From Alphaproteobacteria bacterium (lineage in GTDB: Bacteria > Pseudomonadota > Alphaproteobacteria > M2410), in contig JAUWTJ010000032.1 of the NCBI GenBank assembly GCA_030614785.1, positions 1-41,944 of the forward strand: 41,944 nucleotides of DNA, given 5' to 3'. This document shows, piece after piece, positions 26,147 to 35,864 of this stretch; position 1 is the stretch's first letter, and the number at the start of each line of letters is the position of its first letter. A program made the position numbers and the translations under genes. The notes beneath the pieces are model-generated. The model was not told the DNA's origin and ran no database searches. It saw only the letters and a list, made by a program, of their open reading frames with translations.

Positions 26147-26778
26147 TGTGGCGTGAGAATTGCAATTCTTCACATGAATCTGAAGGATTTCCTAGTCTTG
26201 TCATACGCGGTTGTATGGTTACGATTACCCAGTGATGCGTGATCTCGCCATACTCTTTGTCCACCTTCTCGTAACGATCGCCCGCTTATTCGGGCCGGGC
26301 GGCGCCCGGTCTGTCGTTGCTGAATCTCTGCTCGTGAAACATCAACTTCTTGTTCTCAATCGCTCACGAGGGCGAGCACCGAGCCTTGGACCAACAGACC
26401 GCGTCATTTTTGGACTGTGTGCAATCCTGATGCGCCCTGCTCGCTTGTTGCGCTCAGCCATTGTCCTGAAGCCCTCCACAGTGCTCAGCTTCCATCGCGC
26501 ACCGGTCAAACGGAAATACCGCCTTCTCTTCACACCGAAAACCCGGGGCAAGCAAGGTCCCAAAGGACCCTCTGCGGAACTGATCTCCATGATCGTCGAG
26601 ATGAAACGCAGGAACCCGAACTTCGGTTACCAGCGTATCGCCGATCAAATTTCCCTGGTCTTCGATCTCGAGATTGACAAGGACATAGTACGGCGCGTGC
26701 TTGCCAGACATTACAAGCCGGAGCCAGGCTCCAACGGCCCCTCCTGGCTCACTTTCCTGGGCCACAGCAAGGACAGCC
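26147..26778 (+). mobile_element. IS copy 2 (left half only)
   Basis: Left end TGTGGCGTGAGAATTGCAATT at 26147-26167 is a diverged form of the family end. The copy stops at 26778, where the left end of copy 3 begins. Its right half is not found on the other side of copy 3, so this is not a simple nested insertion; sequence was lost afterwards. Confidence 0.83.
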
Positions 26779-26783
26779 TGTAG
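26235..26783 (+). pseudogene. Transposase of IS copy 2, truncated
   Basis: N-terminal 182 residues of the family transposase (MRDLAILFVHLLVTIARLF to FLGHSKDSL). The frame ends at a TAG contributed by the first bases of copy 3. All catalytic residues lie in the missing half. Confidence 0.9.
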
Positions 26784-27975
26784 GGTGCGAATTCCAATTT
26801 TTCGCATGAACACTTCGAATTTCCTAGTCTTGTTATGCCTAAAGTTCTGGCTACGATGCCGCGGATATGAGCAACCTGGCTTTACTTTTCATCCACCTCC
26901 TCGTAACGATTGCCCGCTTGTTCGGACCAGGCGGTGCTCGATCTGTCGTTGCTGAATCTCTGCTCGTAAAACATCAACTTCTGGTTCTCAATCGTTCGAA
27001 GAAGAGAGCACCAAAACTTCGGCCATTGGATCGGCTAATTGTTGGGCTATGTGCAATCTTCATAAAGCCCAAACGCTTATTGCGATTGGCCGTTATTCTG
27101 CAACCCTCCACAATTCTCAGCTTCCACAGGGCGTTGGTAAATCGCAAGTACCGCCTGCTGTTCTCATCAAGAATACCTCGTAAGCCAGGTCCTAAAGGAC
27201 CATCCGAAGAGTTAGTCTCGCTGATCGTCGATATGAAGCGCAGGAACCCAAACTTTGGTTACCGGCGTATAGCCGATCAGGTTTCCCTGGTTTTTAATAT
27301 TGAGGTCGACAAAGATTTGGTACGGCGCGTGCTGGCTCAACACTACAAGCCAGACCCTAAATCCAATGGTCCATCCTGGCTCACTTACCTGGGCCATAGC
27401 AAAGACAGCCTGTGGAGCGTCGACTTCTTTCGATGTGAATCGCTGATCCTCAAGTCACACTGGGTGATGGTCGTTATGGATCAATTCACCCGGCGTATTG
27501 TCGGCTTTGCTGTCCGCGCCGGCCCCCTTGATGGACCCACGGTATGTCGAATGTTCAACGGCATCATCAGCAGGTCAAAAATCCCGCGATATTTGAGCTC
27601 GGATAATGATCCGCTATTCCGATACCGACAATGGAACGCCAATCTCCGAATACTTGAAGTCACGCAGGTTAAAACCGCTCCCTACGTTCCTCTGTCGCAT
27701 CCCTTTGTCGAGAGGCTGATCGGCACAATAAGGCGAGAATACCTGGATCAAATATCTTTCTGGACAGAGAGTGATCTGGAGAGAAAACTGCAGCTGTACA
27801 AGGAATATTACAATCAAGCCCGTCCTCATCAGGGGATCGGTGGCGCCCTACCAAGTCAACATGGGAAAAACGCAGATCAAAAGATCACCAGGCCAAAAGC
27901 CTATCGCTGGAGAAAGCATTGCCACGGCTTGTTTCAGCTACCAGAAGCCACTTAAATAGTAATTCGCACCCAACA
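26779..27975 (+). mobile_element. IS copy 3 (complete)
   Basis: 1197 bp, bounded by TGTAGGGTGCGAATTCCAATT (26779-26799) and the inverted AATAGTAATTCGCACCCAACA (27955-27975). Intact transposase. It is more diverged from the other copies than they are from each other. The right end abuts the structured repeat copy 2. Confidence 0.88.
26867..27955 (+). CDS. DDE integrase-core transposase of IS copy 3
   Basis: A full-length 362-residue transposase. The N-terminal hydrophobic stretch (LALLFIHLLVTIARLFGPGG) is unusual for a transposase but constant in this family. Core: D in WSVDFFRCES, D in LSSDNDPLFRY, E in HPFVERLIGTIRREYL, consistent with an rve fold. Stop codon TAA lies just before the right inverted repeat. 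Confidence 0.9.
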   Translation: MSNLALLFIHLLVTIARLFGPGGARSVVAESLLVKHQLLVLNRSKKRAPKLRPLDRLIVGLCAIFIKPKRLLRLAVILQPSTILSFHRALVNRKYRLLFSSRIPRKPGPKGPSEELVSLIVDMKRRNPNFGYRRIADQVSLVFNIEVDKDLVRRVLAQHYKPDPKSNGPSWLTYLGHSKDSLWSVDFFRCESLILKSHWVMVVMDQFTRRIVGFAVRAGPLDGPTVCRMFNGIISRSKIPRYLSSDNDPLFRYRQWNANLRILEVTQVKTAPYVPLSHPFVERLIGTIRREYLDQISFWTESDLERKLQLYKEYYNQARPHQGIGGALPSQHGKNADQKITRPKAYRWRKHCHGLFQLPEAT

Positions 27976-28037
27976 CGTCTCGTGGTCGTCAAAACCAGCG
28001 AGACTGCGTGGTGGTGGGTGCAGTCCGGTGCGAACCC
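27976..28037. repeat. Structured repeat, copy 2
   Basis: Begins at the base after the IS copy 3 right end. The core 28000-28037 is identical to 13002-13039 except for one T/G difference. The leading hairpin has GTCTCG/CGAGAC in place of GTCTCC/GGAGAC, a compensatory pair, with equal spacing in both copies. It lies within what was the alanine dehydrogenase gene. Confidence 0.65.
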
Positions 28038-28115
28038 AACTCACGATATCCAAATTCGAATCTCCTCCTCAAAACCAAAAGAAAAGTCCGCGGATGGAAT
28101 AAATGGAAGGCACAA

Positions 28116-28255
28116 TCATCTACGCCGACACCGAGCCCGGCGCTATGTTCAACAATGATATCATGACCGGCGGCCCGTAACTCCCGCACAGTTTCAGGGA
28201 CGAGACCGACACGATACTCATGGTTCTTGATCTCTTTCGGAACACCGATGAGCAT
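28116..28255 (-). pseudogene. ald: 5' fragment of alanine dehydrogenase gene
   Basis: The first 46 or so residues (MLIGVPKEIKNHEYRVGL, then VRELRAAGHDIIVE and AGLGVGVDD) match the N-terminus of alanine dehydrogenase, which interconverts L-alanine and pyruvate with NAD. Homology stops at about 28116 and the frame continues into unrelated DNA and the structured repeat. A good ribosome binding site (GGAAGGAG) precedes the ATG, three nt after the acyl carrier protein stop, so it was the last gene of the operon. Intact length would be about 370 residues. Confidence 0.85.
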
Positions 28256-28257
28256 GC

Positions 28258-28530
28258 CTACTCTCCTTCCAATTCAGACTTCGGAGCCTGATGCTTCTTC
28301 TGAAAATATCCGACACATCCTTCAAGCGTCTCCAGATCAGGATAGTCCACCTCGGGTATATCGACCCCGGTGGCCTCATGCATCGCGATGATAAAATTGA
28401 GGAAATCCATGGAATCAATTTCAAATTGATCGCGAAACGCACTTCCTGGCTCAATTTTCTCGCCCTCAAATTCCGGAGCAATGGAAAAGAGTGTGCGTTG
28501 CACCAGATCTATAATTTCTTCCTCCGTCAT
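28258..28530 (-). CDS. Acyl carrier protein
   Basis: A 90-residue acidic four-helix protein. The phosphopantetheine attachment site is Ser40 in the motif DSMDFLNF, preceded by FEID. It carries acyl groups as thioesters. Its start overlaps the E2 stop (ATGA), so it belongs to the acetyl-CoA synthetase/PDH operon; a dedicated acceptor for acetyl groups is an inference from this context. It is not the housekeeping AcpP, which has DSLDTVEL and sits in fatty acid synthesis clusters. Confidence 0.92.
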   Translation of the reverse strand: MTEEEIIDLVQRTLFSIAPEFEGEKIEPGSAFRDQFEIDSMDFLNFIIAMHEATGVDIPEVDYPDLETLEGCVGYFQKKHQAPKSELEGE

Positions 28531-29672
28531 AATGCTTCTGGCTCCTGCAATAGTTTATCCAGGGCACCAAGGAACCGCGCTCCGATACGGCCATCACTTG
28601 CTCGGTGATCACCGGCCAAAGTCGCCGTAATCAATTGCCGCCTCCGAACCTCGCCATCCACCACCCAGGGCCGTACGTTGATCGAACCAATGCCCAGTAT
28701 CGCCACCTGGGGAGGATAGATTATTGGCAAGATGGCTTCGACATTGCCCTCTCCGACATTGCTGATTGTGAAAGTGGAACCCGTCAGCTCAGACCCTCGC
28801 ATGTGGCCTTGACGCACACGCCCTGACAGGTCGCGCAGTTTCGCCATCAGCTCGGCGACCGAAAGCTCATTGGTGTTGAGAATTGCGGGGGCCACCAGGC
28901 CGCCTCCGCGCAAGGCGATCACAACACCAATATTGATCTCTTTACTTGCCTGAAATGCATCATCAGCCCAGGTACCATTGATCTGTGGCACCTGATCAAG
29001 CGCCCGCGCGACCGCCTTGATCAGCGGGACCGCAGGCAAGATCCGTTCTGCAACAGGCACCTCCTCGTTGAATGTGGCGAGCCAGCTGGTCATCCTTGTT
29101 ACATCAATCGTGGCACTCACATAGTAGTGAGGGATCTCACGTTTTGATCTTGTCATGGCCGCCCCAATGGCTGATCGCATGCGAACCAGATCAATGCCCG
29201 CTGCCCTATTTTCAAGTTTGGCTTCTGCTTCAGCGCCCTGCCCGGTTGCACCAGCCGTGCGCTCGACATCGGATATCGTTATGGCACCGGCAACTCCGGT
29301 TCCAGAAACGATATCCAGATCGACATCAAGGTCTTTCGCCCGCCGCCTTGCCGCTGGCGAGACACGGATACGTCTGGGTGTTGATGTGTCAGAACCGCCA
29401 ACAGCGACACTCTCACTTGATGTTACACCAGCACCGGCGACCCCTTCAATTTGAGCAATCACGTCACCCACATCCCGATATTCGCCGACTGCCGCCGCGA
29501 TATCCTTTAGTATCCCATCCTCAAAGACCTCAATCTCAATCGCGCCCTTGTCAGTCTCAACTACCGCAATAATTTCTCCGTGATGGACTTCGTCACCGGG
29601 CTGTTTGAGCCATTCGACCACCGTTCCACCTTCCATATCAGCTCCCAGAGACGGCATAGGAAATTCGCTCAT
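28527..29672 (-). CDS. Dihydrolipoamide acetyltransferase (E2) of a 2-oxo acid dehydrogenase
   Basis: Transfers acetyl groups from E1 to CoA. A 381-residue protein with one lipoyl domain (1-75; lipoyl Lys42 in [11 protein letters not shown]), a Ser/Thr linker, a peripheral subunit-binding domain (about 100-135; [13 protein letters not shown], then [15 protein letters not shown]) and the acyltransferase core ending with the catalytic HxxxDG (DHRASDG, about 352). No dihydrolipoamide dehydrogenase (E3) gene follows, so E3 must come from elsewhere. ATGA overlaps with E1 beta upstream and the acyl carrier protein downstream. Confidence 0.95.
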   Translation of the reverse strand: MSEFPMPSLGADMEGGTVVEWLKQPGDEVHHGEIIAVVETDKGAIEIEVFEDGILKDIAAAVGEYRDVGDVIAQIEGVAGAGVTSSESVAVGGSDTSTPRRIRVSPAARRRAKDLDVDLDIVSGTGVAGAITISDVERTAGATGQGAEAEAKLENRAAGIDLVRMRSAIGAAMTRSKREIPHYYVSATIDVTRMTSWLATFNEEVPVAERILPAVPLIKAVARALDQVPQINGTWADDAFQASKEINIGVVIALRGGGLVAPAILNTNELSVAELMAKLRDLSGRVRQGHMRGSELTGSTFTISNVGEGNVEAILPIIYPPQVAILGIGSINVRPWVVDGEVRRRQLITATLAGDHRASDGRIGARFLGALDKLLQEPEAL

Positions 29673-30658
29673 GATGCCCCCACAATCTTCAGGACGCTTT
29701 GAATGACGTCCTCTGTCTGAGGCAAGGCAGCCTCTTCCAGGTGACGCGCATAGGGAATTGGAACCTCGGCACTACATAGACGCTCGACAGGCGCGTCGAG
29801 TTCGTAAAAGGCCTGCTCCATGATACGCGAGCTAATCTCCGCTGCCAGACTTCCGCTACGCCACCCTTCATCGATAATCAGTGCTCTGTGTGTTTTGACA
29901 ACTGAACCCACAATTACCTCATCGTCCAGGGGGCGCAACGAGCGTAGGTCAACGACCTCGCATAAGATGCCTCTGCTCGCCAGATGTTCGGCGGCCATCG
30001 TCACCTTTGGCAGACAGCCGCCATAGGTAATCAGGCTAATGTCAGTCCCTTCACGGCGGACTTTCGCCCGGTCAATATCAACGGCACCAGCATCAGCCGG
30101 GATCGCCTCTTTCATGTTGTAGAGTGTCGCGGGTTCAAACATGATAACTGGGTCTGGACATTCCAGTGCCGTCCACAACATCCCGCGCGCGTCTGCAACT
30201 GTCGCCGGTGATACAACACGCACGCCAGGAACATGGGCATACCAGACTTCAAGGCTGTGCGAATGCTGAGCCGCAAGCTGTAACCCCCCGCCGGTCGCCA
30301 TCCGGATAACCAGCGGAACCGAAAACTGGCCACCTGACATATGCCGTATCGTCGCCGCATTGTTTACGATTTGGTCAATAGCAAGGAGACTAAAGTTGAC
30401 GGTCATGATTTCGACGATTGGCCGCATGCCACCAAGGGCTGCTCCGATGCCCGCGCCGGTGAAACCGGATTCCGCAAGTGGGGTATCGCGCACACGATCT
30501 TCCCCGAACTCTTCTTGTAGCCCTTTGGAACAGGCGTAGGCACCACCGTAGCGGCCCACATCTTCGCCCATGAGAAAGACGCGGTCGTCACGCCGCAGCG
30601 CATCCTGAAGGGCCTGGCGCACGGCCTCGCGGTATGTCATTTCCACTGGCCCATTCAT
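29669..30658 (-). CDS. Pyruvate dehydrogenase E1 beta subunit
   Basis: A 329-residue transketolase-like subunit. It has the typical [11 protein letters not shown] start, [14 protein letters not shown], then [17 protein letters not shown], and the C-terminal transketolase domain ([16 protein letters not shown], then [12 protein letters not shown]). It pairs with E1 alpha to bind thiamine diphosphate and decarboxylate pyruvate. ATGA overlaps with the genes on both sides. Substrate could be another 2-oxo acid such as acetoin, but the neighbouring acetyl-CoA synthetase favours pyruvate/acetyl-CoA. Confidence 0.95.
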   Translation of the reverse strand: MNGPVEMTYREAVRQALQDALRRDDRVFLMGEDVGRYGGAYACSKGLQEEFGEDRVRDTPLAESGFTGAGIGAALGGMRPIVEIMTVNFSLLAIDQIVNNAATIRHMSGGQFSVPLVIRMATGGGLQLAAQHSHSLEVWYAHVPGVRVVSPATVADARGMLWTALECPDPVIMFEPATLYNMKEAIPADAGAVDIDRAKVRREGTDISLITYGGCLPKVTMAAEHLASRGILCEVVDLRSLRPLDDEVIVGSVVKTHRALIIDEGWRSGSLAAEISSRIMEQAFYELDAPVERLCSAEVPIPYARHLEEAALPQTEDVIQSVLKIVGAS

Positions 30659-31671
30659 GGCGCCGCCTCCGCCTCAGGGGTGTAGACATCGCGTGCCAGA
30701 TCACCGATTGGTTCAAATTCACCTCGTTCCGCAAAACTCACCGCTTCAGCCACCTCAGCTGCGACCTCCTGCTCAATATTCTCGATGTCATGGTCTGCCA
30801 GCAACCCCTCGCTCTTTACTTTGTCCAGAAACGAGACAATGGGCCCGCGCGTCTTCCATTCCTCGACTTCGGTCTTTTCGCGATAGAGTTCTGCATCAAA
30901 CATTGAGTGAGCACGAAAACGATACGTCTTGTTCTCGAGAAAATAGGGGCCGCCCTCTTTCCGAATTTTGTCACAGGCTCGCCGGGCCGCTGCTTCAACT
31001 GCCAGAACATCCATGCCATCGACGACTTCTGATGGCACATTGTAACTTTGAGCATGTCTGTAGATTTCGGTTTGAGATTCCGAGCGCTCCAACGCCGTAC
31101 CCATCGCATACAAGTTGTTTTCACATACAAACAAGACCGGCAATTTCCAAAGGGCTGCAAGGTTCAGCGATTCATGGAACTCGCCTTCAGCCGCGGCACC
31201 CTCACCAAAGAAGCAACATGTGATGTTATTGTGACCTTGCATCTTGTCCGCCAACGCCAGCCCCACAGCAAGTGGCAGGCCTCCGCCCACGATAGCGTTA
31301 CCGCCATAGAATTTTGTTGCAGCATCAAAGATATGCATGGAACCGCCGCGGCCCCGACTGGTGCCCTCAACCTTGCCAAACATTTCAGCCATTATTGCTC
31401 CGGCCGAAACACCCCGCGCCAGGGCGTGGCCATGTTCACGGTATGTGGCAACTATGGCATCGGCCGGTCCCAGTGCCTCCATTACACCAACAGCATTGGC
31501 CTCTTCGCCAACATAAAGGTGCAGAAAACCGCGTATGAGGCCTGTGCTATAAAGTTCGGCGCATTTTTCTTCAAACCGTCGAATGAGGACCATCTTTGCC
31601 ACCAATACGCGTGCATGCTCTCTGGTCAATGTGTCGTCAAAGTTCGGAGCTTTTCCATCAGGGCCAGTCAT
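30655..31671 (-). CDS. pdhA: Pyruvate dehydrogenase E1 alpha subunit
   Basis: A 338-residue thiamine diphosphate-dependent subunit. It shows [40 protein letters not shown] and the ThDP motif GEG (156-158) with NN 28 residues on (185-186). The usual GDG is GEG here, which is seen in several E1 alpha proteins. It overlaps the synthetase stop upstream (ATGA) and E1 beta downstream. Confidence 0.95.
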   Translation of the reverse strand: MTGPDGKAPNFDDTLTREHARVLVAKMVLIRRFEEKCAELYSTGLIRGFLHLYVGEEANAVGVMEALGPADAIVATYREHGHALARGVSAGAIMAEMFGKVEGTSRGRGGSMHIFDAATKFYGGNAIVGGGLPLAVGLALADKMQGHNNITCCFFGEGAAAEGEFHESLNLAALWKLPVLFVCENNLYAMGTALERSESQTEIYRHAQSYNVPSEVVDGMDVLAVEAAARRACDKIRKEGGPYFLENKTYRFRAHSMFDAELYREKTEVEEWKTRGPIVSFLDKVKSEGLLADHDIENIEQEVAAEVAEAVSFAERGEFEPIGDLARDVYTPEAEAAP

Positions 31672-33437
31672 GAATAGGTCTCCAGCGTCGAGACATCTCC
31701 TGTCGGCAGATTCAGCTCTTGTGCCTTCAAGAGACGGCGCATGATCTTGCCGCTGCGGGTTTTGGGCAAGCTGTCCCGGAACTCAATCTGCCGCGGCGCA
31801 ATGGCCGGACCCAGGCGTTTGCGGGCATGAGCCAGAATATCACGCAGCAATGCATCATCAGCCTCACAATCATCTCTGACTGTAACGAAAGCCTTGACAC
31901 TTTCTCCCGCAATCTCATCTGGCAGACCAATCACTGCCGCTTCGACAACCGCGTCATGTTCGACAAGCGCACTCTCCACTTCGAATGGCCCAATCAGATG
32001 TCCCGCCGACTTGATGACATCATCGGCGCGTCCAACAAACCAGAAGTAACCGTCCTTGTCTCGGCGCGCCAGGTCTCCTGTGAGATACCATCCGTCACGA
32101 AAGCAGCGTTGGTAACGTTCCTCTTGCCCGAGGTAGGAACGAAACATGGATGGCCAGCCACTGCGCAGGACCAGTTCCCCATCTCGATCCGGATCAGTAA
32201 TAAAATCAAGCTTATCGTCGTCACTATGCTCGATGATCGCAGCCTCAATCCCTGGAATCGGCACCCCCATGGAACCAGGCTTGACAGCGAGGGAAGCTGT
32301 ATTGGCAATCATGATTCCGCCGGTTTCGGTTTGCCACCAGTTGTCGTGAATGGTCTTGTCAAGCACGTCAACGCCCCAGCGAACAGCTTCGGGGTTCAGG
32401 GGTTCGCCAACACTTGCAATAAATCGCAACTTCGAGAGGTCGTAATTGCCGGGCACCGTATCTTCCAGCCTCATCAACATTCGGATCGCTGTTGGTGCCG
32501 TATACCAGACCGTCACTTTTTGATCCTGCAATGTCTGATACCACCGTTGAGCGTCAAACTCCTGCTGATCAACTATCATTGTCGCTCCAACGACCAGTGG
32601 AGCAATGATGCCGTATGATGTTCCTGTCACCCAACCTGGATCGGCCGTGCACCAAAAGATATCCTCCGGATGAAGATCAAGAGCAAACTTTGCTGTGGCA
32701 TAGTGAGCGAGGACTGCCTGGTGGACATGAACAGCGCCTTTTGGCGTCCCGGTTGTTCCACTTGTAAAATGTAGTATCGCTGCGTCGTCCGGACGTGTAG
32801 CTACTATGTTGAAATCGGACGCGGCCCCGCGCATGAGGTCTTCGAAATAGCAAGTGCCACCCGGGGCTTCATCTTTGTCGCTGTCGTTGTTTTCACCAAC
32901 GATAATGACATATTCCAGATCTGGCAGTTCATCCCGTATCACAGCGACTTTGCGGCGATAAAGGCGTTCTGTTGTAACCAGAACTCTCGCCGCACCAATC
33001 GTCATGCGCGCCTTAATTGGTTCCGGACCAAAGGCTGCAAACATTGGACAGAATACGCCGGCGATCTTGAAGACCGACAGAGCGGTGACGTAGAGTTCTG
33101 GAATGCGGTCCGAAAGCACAAAGACGCGATCACCTTTGACAATCCCCAACCCCGACAATGCGCTGGCAAACCGGTCCGAACGTTGTTTCAACTCGGTATA
33201 GGTGATGTCAGTGGTCTCGCCCGTCTTTGCCAGCCATCTGATCGCGATATATTCACCGCGTGGCCCCGCAGCATGTCGATCAACGGCTTCATGAGCGATA
33301 TTCAGAGCTCCGTCCGGCAGACCGTCCAGCTCCTTTGCGACCTCATCCCAGTAGACATCAGGGCTCCGGTCTTCGTGTGTGGACAAACAAGTCCGGCCTG
33401 ATTGGGCTCCGTTCGCTTTGCTAAATACCTCTGTCAT
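31668..33437 (-). CDS. acsA: Acetyl-CoA synthetase (AMP-forming acetate-CoA ligase)
   Basis: Activates acetate with ATP and CoA to acetyl-CoA. About 589 residues. It has the P-loop-like [10 protein letters not shown] (225-234), the A5-type WWQTETGG, the hinge region ([25 protein letters not shown]) and the C-terminal catalytic Lys in SGKIMRR (about 564), which is the site usually regulated by acetylation. It resembles the shorter AcsA-type ligases rather than the 650-residue Acs. ATG 33437 is chosen because GGAG lies upstream and the N-terminal extension to 33545 looks unlike the family; this start is not certain. First gene of an ATGA-linked operon; usp lies 155 nt upstream on the same strand. 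Confidence 0.93.
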   Translation of the reverse strand: MTEVFSKANGAQSGRTCLSTHEDRSPDVYWDEVAKELDGLPDGALNIAHEAVDRHAAGPRGEYIAIRWLAKTGETTDITYTELKQRSDRFASALSGLGIVKGDRVFVLSDRIPELYVTALSVFKIAGVFCPMFAAFGPEPIKARMTIGAARVLVTTERLYRRKVAVIRDELPDLEYVIIVGENNDSDKDEAPGGTCYFEDLMRGAASDFNIVATRPDDAAILHFTSGTTGTPKGAVHVHQAVLAHYATAKFALDLHPEDIFWCTADPGWVTGTSYGIIAPLVVGATMIVDQQEFDAQRWYQTLQDQKVTVWYTAPTAIRMLMRLEDTVPGNYDLSKLRFIASVGEPLNPEAVRWGVDVLDKTIHDNWWQTETGGIMIANTASLAVKPGSMGVPIPGIEAAIIEHSDDDKLDFITDPDRDGELVLRSGWPSMFRSYLGQEERYQRCFRDGWYLTGDLARRDKDGYFWFVGRADDVIKSAGHLIGPFEVESALVEHDAVVEAAVIGLPDEIAGESVKAFVTVRDDCEADDALLRDILAHARKRLGPAIAPRQIEFRDSLPKTRSGKIMRRLLKAQELNLPTGDVSTLETYS

Positions 33438-33592
33438 TTTCCCGGTACACTCCGCGGCTGGTTTTTGCTGAACTTCGCCCTCAGGATCTGGATAGATGAA
33501 TGTCTTACATAACCTTACATTCCCCGGATACCCGGCGTGGCGCATTTGAATCCGAACACGCCATTCTTGCCCGGCCGGTATACTTTTGACCG

Positions 33593-34468
33593 CTAATGAG
33601 CCATCAGCACAGGGACGCCGGCTCTATGGAGGACTTCCCGAGTCGCTCCCCCAAAAACGAATTCTCTGGCACGGCTATGACCATAGGCTCCCATGACCAA
33701 AAGGTCCGCTCCCGATTCGTCGCAATAATCCAGCAGGGTTGCGCCGGCATTTCCAGCCTTTTCAATAATGACACGTTGCTCCGGATGAATGCCATGGGCA
33801 GCAAGATAAGTGAGCGGTTCAACAAGTTCAGCGTTTGCGGAAGCCTGATCCTCAGCGATGATGACTACTTCCACTTTTTTCGCGTAGGGAAGAAGACCTC
33901 GCGCCTGACGCAGAGCAGAGGCAGCCTCATCACTGGAAGTCCAGGCAATGACGACATGATCTCCGATGGATTCAACAGGATCATCCGGCGTGATCAAGAT
34001 CGGTCTCTTGGACGCGAGGAGAAGACTTGGCAAAACATGCGCAAGTTCCTTCGTCGCGCCCTCCGGAGTGCGTGCGACAACCATGAGATCCACAAGCCGA
34101 GTCTCATGTTGAAGGACAGGCAACAATATACCCTTGTCCTGATGAAATGAGATCGAAAGCCCGCTTGTAAGATCTCCATGTGCCACCATCGGAATACCGC
34201 ACTCCTGAGCAACAGCTGCAACCTTGGCCCGGGCTTTTTCGGCAAGCTCATCGCTCGCCTTATTCACGGCATAAATTATATCACTGGCAACGACACCCAC
34301 ACCGCTAAATCCCAGCCCTGCGGTGGGCAGAACTTTTGCCGGATCGGCACGCACAAAGACAGTTTCCACACGCGCATCAACTCTGCGTGCTATCTGTATC
34401 GCTGCTTCTAATGTTGGACGATCACTGTCATGACCCAATACGGGCACCAGCATTCGATGAATAGACAT
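33593..34468 (-). CDS. Universal stress protein with two Usp domains (paralogue)
   Basis: A 291-residue tandem Usp protein, the same length as the one at 4188-5063 and similar along its whole length ([45 protein letters not shown]). The second-domain nucleotide motif GAYGHSR, then FGGATRE again has Gly in place of the Ser/Thr. ATG at 34468 is preferred over the in-frame start at 34546 because AAAGGTG precedes it and the paralogue begins at the same place. It precedes the acetyl-CoA synthetase operon. Confidence 0.93.
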   Translation of the reverse strand: MSIHRMLVPVLGHDSDRPTLEAAIQIARRVDARVETVFVRADPAKVLPTAGLGFSGVGVVASDIIYAVNKASDELAEKARAKVAAVAQECGIPMVAHGDLTSGLSISFHQDKGILLPVLQHETRLVDLMVVARTPEGATKELAHVLPSLLLASKRPILITPDDPVESIGDHVVIAWTSSDEAASALRQARGLLPYAKKVEVVIIAEDQASANAELVEPLTYLAAHGIHPEQRVIIEKAGNAGATLLDYCDESGADLLVMGAYGHSRAREFVFGGATREVLHRAGVPVLMAH

Positions 34469-34573
34469 CCGAAGCACCTTTCGTTCGAGAGATACTAACC
34501 TGGTACATTCGCGATCCTGCCGACCAAACCTGTGCACTAAAATCAATTATGTCAATTGGCTAGGTGGTTTCTG

Positions 34574-34633
34574 CGGCAATTTGACCGGGAATGGTGATAC
34601 GGCAATTTGACCGGGAATGGTGATACGGCAATG
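34574..34633. repeat. Two tandem 26-bp repeats plus a partial third
   Basis: The unit CGGCAATTTGACCGGGAATG plus GTGATA occurs perfectly at 34574-34599 and 34600-34625, followed by the first eight bases of a third unit. Tandem terminal repeats of this sort occur at the ends of IS21-like elements; no such transposase is here, so it may be a leftover end. It lies 26 bp before IS copy 4. Confidence 0.7.
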
Positions 34634-34658
34634 TCATACCGATTGAACGGAAATTACC

Positions 34659-35855
34659 TGTTGGGTGCGAATTGCTATTCGTCACACAAATGTGACAGAT
34701 TTCCCAGTCTTGTCATACCCGATATTTTGATTACGATGGCTCGGTGATGCGTGATCTTGCCATACTTTTCATCCACCTTCTCGTAACGATTGCCCGCCTG
34801 TTCGGCCCAGGCGGTGCCCGGTCCGTGGTTGCTGAATCTCTGCTCGTAAAACACCAGCTTCTCGTTCTCAATCGTTCGCGGGCGCGAGCACCGAGCCTTC
34901 GACCAATGGACCGGGTTATTGTGGGGCTGTGTGCAATCCTGATGCGACCTGCCCGCCTGTTGCGATCGGCCATTATCCTGAAGCCCTTCACGGTCCTCAG
35001 CTTCCATCGTGCACTGGTCAAACGGAAATACCGTCTGCTCTTCACACCGAAGACCCGGGGTAAGCCAGGTCCCAAAGGACCCTCTGCGGAATTGATCTCC
35101 ATGATCGTCGAGATGAAGCACAAAAACCCGAACTTCGGTTACCAGCGTATCGCCGATCAGATTTCTCTTGTCTTAGATGTCAAGATTGACAGGGACCTGG
35201 TCCGGCGCGTACTTGCCAAGCATTACAAGCCGGTGCCTGGCTCCAACGGTCCATCCTGGCTCACTTTCCTGGGCCACAGCAAAGACAGTCTTTGGAGCGT
35301 GGATCTCTTTCGATGTGAATCGCTGACCCTGAAATCATATTGGGTGATGGTCGTCATGGATCAGTTTACCCGGCGGATCATCGGTCTTGCTGTTCATGCC
35401 GGGGCGCCTGATGGACCTGGCGTGTGCCGCATGTTCAACAGTATCGTCAGCGGATCCGAAAGTCCGCAGTACTTGAGTTCGGACAATGACCCGCTCTTTC
35501 GTTACCGACAATGGGAAGCCAATCTCCGCATTCTTGAAGTGACGGAAGTAAAGACAGTTCCTTACGTTCCCTTATCGCATCCGTTCGTCGAAAGACTGAT
35601 TGGCACGATACGGCGAGAATATCTGGACAAGGTTCCATTCTGGAGTGCCCGGGACCTGGAGAGAAAATTACTGCTCTACAAGGAATATTATAACAGAAGC
35701 CGTCCTCATCAGGGACGCAATGGCGCTTTACCCGATTCAGGCTGCAATAAAACGGATCGGAAGAACTCTCGTCTGGACGCCTTTCGATGGAAGGCTCATT
35801 GTCACGGCCTTTATCAACTGCCTGAAGCCACTTGAGTAGCAATTCGTACCCCACA
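34659..35855 (+). mobile_element. IS copy 4 (complete)
   Basis: 1197 bp with left end TGTTGGGTGCGAATTGCTATT (34659-34679) and right end AGTAGCAATTCGTACCCCACA (35835-35855), inverted repeats at 18 of 21 positions. Intact transposase. The right end lies 9 bp from the nqrF stop codon. No target duplication is evident. Confidence 0.9.
34747..35835 (+). CDS. DDE integrase-core transposase of IS copy 4
   Basis: A full-length 362-residue transposase, starting MRDLAILFIHLLVTIARLF. D in WSVDLFRCES, D in LSSDNDPLFRY, E in HPFVERLIGTIRREYL; tail AHCHGLYQLPEAT. Of the copies in the window this is closest to the frameshifted copy 1 and to fragment copy 5, so it is the best candidate for a recently active member. 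Confidence 0.92.
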   Translation: MRDLAILFIHLLVTIARLFGPGGARSVVAESLLVKHQLLVLNRSRARAPSLRPMDRVIVGLCAILMRPARLLRSAIILKPFTVLSFHRALVKRKYRLLFTPKTRGKPGPKGPSAELISMIVEMKHKNPNFGYQRIADQISLVLDVKIDRDLVRRVLAKHYKPVPGSNGPSWLTFLGHSKDSLWSVDLFRCESLTLKSYWVMVVMDQFTRRIIGLAVHAGAPDGPGVCRMFNSIVSGSESPQYLSSDNDPLFRYRQWEANLRILEVTEVKTVPYVPLSHPFVERLIGTIRREYLDKVPFWSARDLERKLLLYKEYYNRSRPHQGRNGALPDSGCNKTDRKNSRLDAFRWKAHCHGLYQLPEAT

Positions 35856-35864
35856 CCCTGGGTG

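Noticed and set aside
28000-28037. tRNA-like 3' end on the minus strand of the structured repeat (TTCG loop, CACCCACCA)
   Set aside because: No complete cloverleaf can be drawn, and the loop departs from the T-loop consensus.
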